Of a DNA stretch of 22,950 bases, positions 15,569 through 22,053 are shown one piece after another (position 1 is the first letter of the stretch; each line of letters starts with the position of its first letter). Origin of the DNA: an uncultured Oscillospiraceae bacterium (GTDB taxonomy: Bacteria; Bacillota; Clostridia; Oscillospirales; Oscillospiraceae). A model generated the notes under the pieces. That model did no database searches and had not been told where the DNA came from. It saw only the letters and a list, made by a program, of their open reading frames with translations. Where the stretch lies: NCBI GenBank assembly GCA_934593275.1, contig CAKTQE010000033.1, positions 1 through 22,950 on the forward strand. The letters run 5' to 3'. The translations under genes and the position numbers were made by a program.

Positions 15569-16462
15569 TTAGTTGATGCGTCTGGCGTAATTTCCGGTGA
15601 CACGGACGTTTTCATTGGTGACCATAAAGGCATGGGGGTCTTTCTCTTCCACGATTTTTCGGATGACCGTCTCCTCAAATTTGTTGGCGACAATGTAGCA
15701 GATATACTTTCCGTCACCGGTATGGCCGCCCTCTCCGTGCCAGACGGTCACACCCCGGCTGACCGCGGCGGATATGGACTGCGCGATATCCGGATGGGAG
15801 GTGACAATGGTAATGCCGCAGTTGATGCCCTGGGTGTGAAATCTGTCCGTTACAAAGGCGGTCACAAAGGCAAAAATCAGGGAGTAAATTGCGGTCTGCA
15901 AATCAAATGCCAGTGCGCAGATGATATAGACCATGGCATTCAGGCAGCCGGTGATGGTCCCGACCCCCAGGGGGATCCGGGTTTTCGCAAGCCAGACGCT
16001 GAGAATGTCAAATCCGGCAGTGCTGCCACCGGCCCGCAGAATCATGCCGGTCCCCGCGCCCCCAAGCACGCCGCCAATGATACAGGCCGTCAGCGGATCG
16101 CTGACCAGTACAATACCGGAGGGAACGACGGAGACGACAACGGTCTGTACCGCCATGACAAAAATTGTCCGGGCAACAAAGCTTTTGCTCAGGCCCTTAT
16201 AAGCCAGCAGCATCAGGGGGATATTCAGCAGCAGATTCAGCATACCGGCCAGGTCAAATCCAAGTGAGACGCCCAGTTTGTCCGTCAAAAGCGTGCGGAC
16301 CAGCTGGGATACACCCATGGTGCCGCCGTTGTACAGTCCCAAAGGCACCGTAAAGAGCTGAAAGCCCAGCACTCCAAGGGCGGTGCCAATCAGCAGTTCT
16401 ATATAACGCTGGGGGACGGTGATCTGCGCGCCGACCCGGGGATTTTCTTTTCCGTTTTCCAT
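15569..16462 (-). CDS. YitT family membrane protein (DUF161 + DUF2179)
   Basis: A 297-residue protein. About five to six hydrophobic segments (approximately 20-215, with the family motif PLGLYNGGTMGVSQL near 40-54 and RAGGSTAGFDILS) are followed by a soluble C-terminal DUF2179 domain (about 225-290: YICYIVANKFEETVIRKIVEEKDPHAFM). YitT proteins are widespread in Firmicutes and their transport activity is poorly defined. GGAGG precedes ATG. The gene begins 26 bases after the third M20 peptidase and the two end at a shared terminator, so they are probably co-expressed. A role moving that enzyme's substrate or product is inferred only from position. Confidence 0.88.
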   Translation of the reverse strand: MENGKENPRVGAQITVPQRYIELLIGTALGVLGFQLFTVPLGLYNGGTMGVSQLVRTLLTDKLGVSLGFDLAGMLNLLLNIPLMLLAYKGLSKSFVARTIFVMAVQTVVVSVVPSGIVLVSDPLTACIIGGVLGGAGTGMILRAGGSTAGFDILSVWLAKTRIPLGVGTITGCLNAMVYIICALAFDLQTAIYSLIFAFVTAFVTDRFHTQGINCGITIVTSHPDIAQSISAAVSRGVTVWHGEGGHTGDGKYICYIVANKFEETVIRKIVEEKDPHAFMVTNENVRVTGNYARRIN

Positions 16463-16488
16463 TGCTGCTCCTCCTGTCCGGTATCTAC

Positions 16489-17703
16489 TTACCGGTTGGC
16501 AAATTTTTCAATGTCCAATACGGCACAGGCCATGAGCTTTGTGCGGGTATAGAGACTTTCTACAATGGCGTATTCCTTGTCCGAGTGGTTGAACTGTCCC
16601 TGCACACCCATCGAGCAGATGGTAGGAACCCCCGCAATGGTGAAATAACAGGCATCGGACCCGCCGCCGAGATTGATCTGCCCCATATCACCCAGACCCC
16701 GCTCTTTGGAAACCTGGGCAACAAAGTCCGCCAGTGCCAGCCCTGCCGGTGTTTCATCAAAGGGAAGCTGATATTCTTTATAGGTATATGTGGTGGTCGT
16801 TCCCTCAATATAGGTTTTCCCGGCAATCTGGGCAATCGCTTTTTTGACCCGCTCGGCCTCCTGATAGCGGCGGTAGCGAACGTCAAAATAAATATGGCAA
16901 TGCTCCGGAATGCCGTTGGGTACGGTGCCGCCCTTGATGACAGTGGGGGTCACCGTTGTACCCAATTCCAGATTGGTCAGCTTGGACAGCTCGATTTCCT
17001 TGTAAGCCATTTCCAGAACGGCGTTGCGTCCGCTGGCAAAGTCGTTGCCCGCATGGGCAGGTACACCGACAACGGACATTTCGCCCTCACCGCCGCCCTT
17101 TCGTCCAATGCAGATATCATTGTTGACCCGGCCTGTTTCCATATTGAAACAGCACAGGGCATCCTTTGCCAGTTCCGTCAGCATGGCCGGGGAATCGGCA
17201 CCAAAATGGCCCTTGTCCTCGTCACCGGCCAGCAGAAATTTCACAGGGCGGCCAGACCAGCCAATGGCCTGGAGTGCTTTCACCACCCAAATCGCCACGA
17301 CAATGCCGCCTTTCATATCCAGGCAGCCCAGGCCATGGGCATTGCCCTGGCTGTCCACACGGAAATGCGGTGTGCCATCGAATTCGTTTTCGGCTCCCGG
17401 CTGCGCATTTTCTACGTAAGAGCAGTTCACGGTGTCGTAATGTCCGCCGAACATGACGGGCTTTCCGGGGCGGTCTTCTCCCCAAAAGGCTTCCAGAATA
17501 CGGCTGTTTACAGGGCCGACATCATGCTCGGCCACCCGCATTCCCATGTCCCGAAAAATTGTTACAAGTTTATCGGCCATTTTCATGGCCGCATCCCGAT
17601 CACGGGCCTGACTGGGCGTGTCCACAAAATCCTTCCACATTGCCAGCATTTCCCCGCGATGGGCTTCAATATAGTCCTGAACCTGCTGATATACATCTGC
17701 CAT
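16489..17703 (-). CDS. M20 family metallopeptidase (CPG2-like), paralogue 3
   Basis: A 404-residue di-zinc hydrolase and the longest of three paralogues here. Residues in order: His88 and Asp90 (GGHYDTV), Asp129 (GCLDMKGG), Glu162-Asp163 (GDEDKG, where the others have Glu-Glu, a conservative ligand change), Glu189 (NMETG) and His373 (QFNHSDKEYA). An insertion after the first motif (about 93-112, NCSYVENAQPGAENEFDGTP) distinguishes it and could shape the substrate pocket. GAAAGGA precedes ATG. It is followed by YitT. The upstream gap contains the terminator of the class V PLP gene, so some read-through from that operon is possible; I found no clear separate promoter. Confidence 0.9.
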   Translation of the reverse strand: MADVYQQVQDYIEAHRGEMLAMWKDFVDTPSQARDRDAAMKMADKLVTIFRDMGMRVAEHDVGPVNSRILEAFWGEDRPGKPVMFGGHYDTVNCSYVENAQPGAENEFDGTPHFRVDSQGNAHGLGCLDMKGGIVVAIWVVKALQAIGWSGRPVKFLLAGDEDKGHFGADSPAMLTELAKDALCCFNMETGRVNNDICIGRKGGGEGEMSVVGVPAHAGNDFASGRNAVLEMAYKEIELSKLTNLELGTTVTPTVIKGGTVPNGIPEHCHIYFDVRYRRYQEAERVKKAIAQIAGKTYIEGTTTTYTYKEYQLPFDETPAGLALADFVAQVSKERGLGDMGQINLGGGSDACYFTIAGVPTICSMGVQGQFNHSDKEYAIVESLYTRTKLMACAVLDIEKFANR

Positions 17704-17754
17704 GATACAATTCCTTTCTGGTGGATGGTCGGTAATATCCGGGTGTTGGGGTTA

Positions 17755-17798
17755 GAAAAGCGAAAAGACCTACGGGACAGCCCCATAGGTCTTTCGCT
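17755..17798 (-). terminator. Intrinsic terminator after the class V PLP gene
   Basis: Arms of 13-14 bases (17759-17772 and 17786-17798) pair with one bulged A, and the minus strand continues into TTTTCT. It begins eight bases after the stop of the class V enzyme gene. Confidence 0.8.
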
Positions 17799-17805
17799 TC
17801 ACGGA

Positions 17806-19053
17806 TCAGCCCTTGTAATCAGGCTGACGGCCAATCAGAGCGATGATGTCCTTCATGGCGGCAATCATGGTGTCGATATCTTCCTTGTTGTTGAACCAGT
17901 TGCAGGAGATACGGAAACCACCAACGTTATCGGTGAAACGCTGTGCAATGAAGATCTTGCGGGCGTGCAGGTCGCGCATGATCTTCCGGTCAATGTTCAC
18001 ATCGTCATACAGACGGGCGATGATGATACCGGCACGGCGTTCGGGATCGCGGTGGGTAATAACGGTGCCGCCGATGGACTCGATCTGGTCCATGCAGTAC
18101 GCACCCAGCTCCCATACATGCTCCTGGATGTTTTCAATGCCGATCTCGTTGACCAGGCCCAGAGACTCGCCCAGGGCAATGGCACCGGTGTAGTTGGTGG
18201 TGCCGCCGATCTCGTACTTCCGGGCGGTGTTGGGGAAGGTCCAGTCGAATACGGACTTGGAATCACACTTCTCCCAGTATGCGCCCCAGCCACCCTCGGG
18301 GACGGAGGTGTTCAGATAGCCGCCGTAGCTCTGCTTGATTTTGTCCAGGGAGTCCTTGTTGACGTACATCACGCCGGTGCCGTAGGGGCTGTTTGCCCAC
18401 TTGTGTGCGCCTGCCACCAGCAGGTCGATGTGGCACTGCTTGGTATCGATTTTGGTAACGCCCATCTGCTGCACCGCGTCTACAACGAACATAATGCCGT
18501 TTTCATGGCACCAGTCACCGATCTCTTTCAGGTCGCTGGCCCAGCCGTTGCACCATTCCACGGTGGACATGACCAGAATCTTGGTGGTCTTGTCCGCCAG
18601 CTTGGCAAAGTCGGAGGCACGGAAACGGTTGTCGGGGGTCTTGCATACGCGAATGTCAATGTTCTTGGTCTTGCGCATCAGGCACCAGGGCAGTGCGACC
18701 TGAATGAATTCCAGGTTGGTGGTGATGATGCTGTCGCCGTCGTTCAGCTCAATGCCGCAGGCGGCAATGTTCAGGCCGTGAGAGGTGCTTTCTACCAGGG
18801 CGATTTCCTCAGGGTCGGCGTTGAACAGCTTCTGGGCTTCTTCGTAGGCCTTGTTCCGCAGGGAATCCATTGCGATGTGATGGGCACTGCTGTTGGCCTC
18901 GTCCTGACGGGCGGTCATATCGGCAAAGTCCTTTACGGCACGGACAGCACGCTGGGGCGCAAAGCTGACGCAGGCCGCGTCCAGGAATGTCATGGTACTT
19001 AGGACAGGGAATTCTTCCTCACGGATCTTCTGCCAATCAATGTTCTTATTCAC
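17806..19053 (-). CDS. Class V PLP-dependent aminotransferase/lyase
   Basis: A 415-residue fold-type I PLP enzyme of the cysteine desulfurase/isopenicillin-N epimerase-like class V group. Seen: FLDAACVSFAP near the N-terminus, Asp192 and Gln in VDAVQQMG, the Schiff-base Lys218 in VAGAHKWANSPYGTG, and EIGGTTNYTG later. The cysteine-bearing loop of true desulfurases is not recognisable, so sulfur transfer is unlikely; transamination, racemisation or beta-elimination are possible. GTG start with AAAGGAG nine bases before. It lies 36 bases after a RidA gene, which suggests a reactive enamine or imine product. Exact reaction unknown. Confidence 0.85.
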   Translation of the reverse strand: MNKNIDWQKIREEEFPVLSTMTFLDAACVSFAPQRAVRAVKDFADMTARQDEANSSAHHIAMDSLRNKAYEEAQKLFNADPEEIALVESTSHGLNIAACGIELNDGDSIITTNLEFIQVALPWCLMRKTKNIDIRVCKTPDNRFRASDFAKLADKTTKILVMSTVEWCNGWASDLKEIGDWCHENGIMFVVDAVQQMGVTKIDTKQCHIDLLVAGAHKWANSPYGTGVMYVNKDSLDKIKQSYGGYLNTSVPEGGWGAYWEKCDSKSVFDWTFPNTARKYEIGGTTNYTGAIALGESLGLVNEIGIENIQEHVWELGAYCMDQIESIGGTVITHRDPERRAGIIIARLYDDVNIDRKIMRDLHARKIFIAQRFTDNVGGFRISCNWFNNKEDIDTMIAAMKDIIALIGRQPDYKG

Positions 19054-19089
19054 GTCTAAATACTCCTTTATATTTATTTGTTTTTGGAA

Positions 19090-19551
19090 TTACTGAAATT
19101 CTACAACGATCTCTACTTCACACATGGCACCGAGGGGCAGGGCGGCTACACCTACAGCGGAGCGGGCATGGGCACCGTTTTCGCCAAAGGCAAGCTGCAG
19201 CAGCTCGGAGGCACCGTTGATCACTTTGGGCTGTGCCTCAAAATCCGGGGTGCTGTTGACAAAGCCTACAACTTTAACAACCCGCTTCACTCTGTCCAAA
19301 TCACCGATCAGTGCTTTTACCACACCCAGGCAGTTGACCGCGCACTGCTTTGCGGCAGCATAGCCATCCTCCACAGAGGCATCCTGGCCCAGCTTTCCTT
19401 TGAAAGCCAGCGCGCCCTTGGCCATGGGCAGTTGGCCGGAGGTGTGAACCAGGTTGCCGGACACAACGCCGGGTACATACGCAGCCAGAGGTACAGGCAC
19501 ATCCGGAATCACGATCCCGGAGGCAGCAAGACGTTCTTCAACTTTTGACAT
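19090..19551 (-). CDS. RidA (YjgF/YER057c/UK114) family protein
   Basis: A 153-residue protein, longer than the usual 125-130, because of an N-terminal extension of about 20 residues. The core has VSGNLVHTSGQLPM (30-43) and the substrate-carboxylate arginine, Arg130 in AHARSAVGVAALPLGAMCEVEIVVEF. RidA enzymes hydrolyse enamine/imine intermediates such as 2-aminoacrylate made by PLP enzymes. It is the first gene of a pair with the class V PLP enzyme and probably detoxifies or completes that enzyme's reaction. AAAGGAG precedes ATG. It is divergent from a Crp/Fnr gene across 276 bases. Confidence 0.9.
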   Translation of the reverse strand: MSKVEERLAASGIVIPDVPVPLAAYVPGVVSGNLVHTSGQLPMAKGALAFKGKLGQDASVEDGYAAAKQCAVNCLGVVKALIGDLDRVKRVVKVVGFVNSTPDFEAQPKVINGASELLQLAFGENGAHARSAVGVAALPLGAMCEVEIVVEFQ

Positions 19552-19727
19552 ATTGACAGCTCCTTTATGATTCAGGCACCCGGCGGTTCCTTCCGAAAGC
19601 CTTGTACCTGTATTTTATCGAAATCAAACAAAAAAAGATGTTAAATACTTTATAATTTCAAAGGAATTACAAAAATATTTTTTGAAATAACTGCACAGTC
19701 CGCCGGATGCCCGGAACGAAAGGACGC

Positions 19728-19756
19728 TTGACGGGCCGGATTTTTAATGCTATAGT
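19728..19756 (+). promoter_or_regulatory. Promoter of the Crp/Fnr gene
   Basis: TTGACG (19728-19733), 17 bases, then TATAGT (19751-19756), each five of six to consensus. Predicted start near 19763, about 65 nt before ATG. Confidence 0.7.
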
Positions 19757-19827
19757 AATGCCAGTTTTTAGGAGAACTTACGTCTGCTGACTGAATCGCT
19801 CTACATGGTCAAAGGAGGACGATTTTT

Positions 19828-20532
19828 ATGCTGGATATTACATCTCACAATTGGGGGAACATCGACTCGCCGTGGGTCGGTGCGGACATTTCCATTTGGT
19901 CACATGTGATCAAAAACCGTACACCTGTCAAATATCCGGCAAAAAGCTCCGTTTTTTGGCAGGGGCTGGAATATTCCATGGCCTATATCGTGGCCAAGGG
20001 CCGTGTATGTGTCAGTGCGTTTCACGAGGACGGGAAGCAGAAGCAGGTTTATATCGCGATGCCCGGCGCAATGATCGGGGAAGAGGCCTGCATTCTGAGC
20101 CAGCCTTATATGACAACGGCTACCGCCATCGTCAATTCCGAGATATATGCCATTCCCTCCAAAGAATTGCAGCTGCTGTTTCACAGCGAGCAGCGGACGG
20201 CAGATTTGATGCTGCAATATGAGGCCCGCAAAATCCGGATGATGATTTCCCAGACGGCCATGCTGTCCTTTGACAGTGCGGAGCAGCGTATCGCGAAAAC
20301 ACTGCTGTGCCTGTGCGATGCCTACGGCGAACGGGTGCCGGAGGGAATTCTTGTGGACCTGAGCTTTACCTGCACGGACTTGGCCGGCATTGTCAGCACC
20401 AGCCGGGTGACGGCCAATAATGTGCTGCTGGACCTGGCGCGGGCCGGTGTGCTGTCCAAGGATTCCGGTCGCTATATTATCCGCAGGCCGGAATATCTGC
20501 GGGGCATTGTTTCCCAGTTGGTGGAACCGTAA
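19828..20532 (+). CDS. Crp/Fnr-family transcriptional regulator
   Basis: A 234-residue regulator: a cyclic-nucleotide-binding-like beta-roll at about 30-125 (MAYIVAKGRVCVSAFHEDGKQKQVYIAMPGAMIGEEACIL), a long dimerisation helix (about 126-160) and a C-terminal helix-turn-helix (about 175-220: CTDLAGIVSTSRVTANNVLLDLARAGVL). No N-terminal cysteine cluster of the FNR iron-sulfur type is present, and the cAMP-contacting arginine-serine pair of Crp is not evident, so the ligand is probably different. AAAGGAGG lies before ATG. It is divergent from the RidA/class V operon and convergent with the racemase-family gene; control of one or both is inferred. Confidence 0.9.
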   Translation: MLDITSHNWGNIDSPWVGADISIWSHVIKNRTPVKYPAKSSVFWQGLEYSMAYIVAKGRVCVSAFHEDGKQKQVYIAMPGAMIGEEACILSQPYMTTATAIVNSEIYAIPSKELQLLFHSEQRTADLMLQYEARKIRMMISQTAMLSFDSAEQRIAKTLLCLCDAYGERVPEGILVDLSFTCTDLAGIVSTSRVTANNVLLDLARAGVLSKDSGRYIIRRPEYLRGIVSQLVEP

Positions 20533-20554
20533 GAGCATTCCAATCAAATCCGCA

Positions 20555-20600
20555 AAAAGCCGCCGCAAGCCAGACCCTGTTCCGGCTTGCGGCGGCAGTT
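20555..20600. terminator. Bidirectional terminator between convergent genes
   Basis: Perfect 13-base arms (20559-20571 and 20584-20596) around a 12-base loop. The plus strand continues with TTTT one to two bases later, and the minus strand with five T residues (20554-20558). It lies between the stops of the Crp/Fnr gene and the racemase-family gene. Confidence 0.88.
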
Positions 20601-20608
20601 TTGCTTCT

Positions 20609-21325
20609 TTATGGGTAAAATTTTGGCGGCACAAGGCTGTATTGCAGCAGATTGGCGGCGGACACGGTATCAAAAACCGGGATGTTCAAGGCCTGGGCAA
20701 CCGCCCTGGAATAGCTGGCCAGATTGCTGCATTCCAGAATGAGTGCTTTGAGATCCGGCGTTCTCGCACTTAAATTCTTGGCGGCGGACAGCACGTTTTC
20801 ACACATCATTGCCGGGTCCAGATTCTGGCCTCCCTGGATGACGATTTCCGAGAAATGGCTCTGGCACTCCATCCCCTCGATGGCCAACGGAATGGTTTCA
20901 TTCCAGCCGGAGCGGCGCAGGTGGGTTTCCCGCAGAAATTGGGAATGGCCTGTCAGGATACCAATGGTTCCGCTGCGTCCAATCAGCTGCCAGACCATCG
21001 GGATCTGGCAAAGGGAGGAACCGACAAAAGGAATCCCGATCTCCCGGGCCACATCCTCCTGATACAGGGACATCAGGCCGCAGTCTGCTACGATCCCACG
21101 GACACCGGCGTCCTTGAGGGCCTGGGCCGCGGAAAGAATTTTGGCGCGGGTCTCGTCCGAACCCTCTACCAGGTCCAGAAAAGTCGTTCCGGTGATTTGA
21201 TAGCGCACGGGATAGGCAAAGGTCGCCGCATGGCCCGCGTCTCCTGGAATTCTGGGGGCCTGGGATGCGTTGACCAGAATTCCAATGTCCTGACCGTAGT
21301 AGGAAAAACCTGTGGGAATATTCAT
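20609..21325 (-). CDS. Asp/Glu racemase-superfamily protein
   Basis: A 238-residue member of the two-cysteine aspartate/glutamate/hydantoin racemase superfamily. The two expected catalytic cysteines are Cys82 (VADCGLMS) and Cys199 (LECSNLASYS), and GRSGTIGILTGHSQ (116-129) matches the second-domain start. Substrates in this superfamily include aspartate, glutamate, hydantoins and maleate (isomerase). Both cysteines are present, which argues against arylmalonate decarboxylase, a relative with only one. The start at 21325 is chosen because GGAGG lies at proper distance; the in-frame GTG at 21334 abuts it. A weak -10 TATACT is seen at 21415-21420. With nearby M20 enzymes, epimerising an amino-acid derivative is plausible. 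Confidence 0.82.
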   Translation of the reverse strand: MNIPTGFSYYGQDIGILVNASQAPRIPGDAGHAATFAYPVRYQITGTTFLDLVEGSDETRAKILSAAQALKDAGVRGIVADCGLMSLYQEDVAREIGIPFVGSSLCQIPMVWQLIGRSGTIGILTGHSQFLRETHLRRSGWNETIPLAIEGMECQSHFSEIVIQGGQNLDPAMMCENVLSAAKNLSARTPDLKALILECSNLASYSRAVAQALNIPVFDTVSAANLLQYSLVPPKFYP

Positions 21326-21513
21326 AATGCACACCTCCGGATATTTTGGAAAGACGCCGCCGCACTGCCCGCGCCAGGTGGTGACGCAAGAATACCCACA
21401 GCGGGATCGTGTTTAGTATAGCAAATGGCAAAACGAAAAACAGCAAAGTGCTTTATACTCCCTATATAGACCTTTGCGCCAATAGAGGATGCGGGTCTGG
21501 TGCCGTTTTCTAT

Positions 21514-22053
21514 TTATTCTCTCCCCTCCAACCGGGCGCGGAGCGCATTCAGCCACTCCCCGTTGTATTTGAAATACTGGGGTCCCGCAATGGAGGTTTT
21601 GGTGTTCAGCAAATGCTTTGCCAGCGCGGTGAGAGACCAGGTTTCGCTGCCGAAACGCACGTGCCTGTCATCAGCCACCTGGCAGACAGCCCCATCGTTT
21701 TCGTTTCCGTCACAGCAAAATGTGATTTGTGCGCCTACGGGGATGTTGCATTTGGAAAACGCAAAGGGGGACAGCCGCTCCTGGTGCTGCTCATCGATTT
21801 CCTGAGCCAGGGCCTCGTCCTGCTGTTCGGTGGTGGTGGCTTTCCATTTTTTCAGCCGATGGCTGAAACCGTTGATTTCCGCAATGGCTTCCAGAATAGA
21901 ATAAGCATCCTCCGGTGTCATGGCATAAAACTCCCGAATCCGCCGCTTGCCGTCCACTTCCTCCGTAGACCGCAGGTCCGGGTTCAGCTTGTCCAGAATG
22001 GAGTGGAGCTTTTTAGCAGATTCTATTATGCAGTGACCTCCGTGTAAACACAT
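21514..22053 (-). CDS. Small RAMA/DUF4357-like protein next to hsdR
   Basis: A 179-residue protein. Residues about 1-75 are helical and charged, with no family I recognise. Residues about 90-178 (SPFAFSKCNIPVGAQITFCC, then DDRHVRFGSETWSLTALAKHLL, then GPQYFKYNGEWL) have the layout of RAMA/DUF4357 modules, found on restriction and modification proteins and thought to help recognise modified DNA. The ATG directly follows the HsdR stop with no gap and no good ribosome binding site, so translation is probably coupled. A GGAGGT inside codons 5-6 has no proper start after it. Likely an accessory of the type I restriction system (inferred). Confidence 0.7.
   Translation of the reverse strand: MCLHGGHCIIESAKKLHSILDKLNPDLRSTEEVDGKRRIREFYAMTPEDAYSILEAIAEINGFSHRLKKWKATTTEQQDEALAQEIDEQHQERLSPFAFSKCNIPVGAQITFCCDGNENDGAVCQVADDRHVRFGSETWSLTALAKHLLNTKTSIAGPQYFKYNGEWLNALRARLEGRE

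Noticed and set aside
16462..19002. A very long plus-strand open frame (over 800 codons) opposite the third M20 and the class V PLP genes
   Set aside because: It is exactly antisense to two well-recognised genes and its translation has no family resemblance. Other long plus-strand frames at 1485-2978, 8355-10016 and 10431-11783 are rejected for the same reason.
17806..19053. Cysteine desulfurase (NifS/SufS)
   Set aside because: The PLP lysine and fold motifs are present, but no recognisable catalytic cysteine loop and no iron-sulfur assembly genes are adjacent.
20609..21325. Arylmalonate decarboxylase, suggested by the nearby malonate genes
   Set aside because: That enzyme has a single catalytic cysteine in this fold, while this protein keeps both superfamily cysteines, as racemases and maleate isomerase do.
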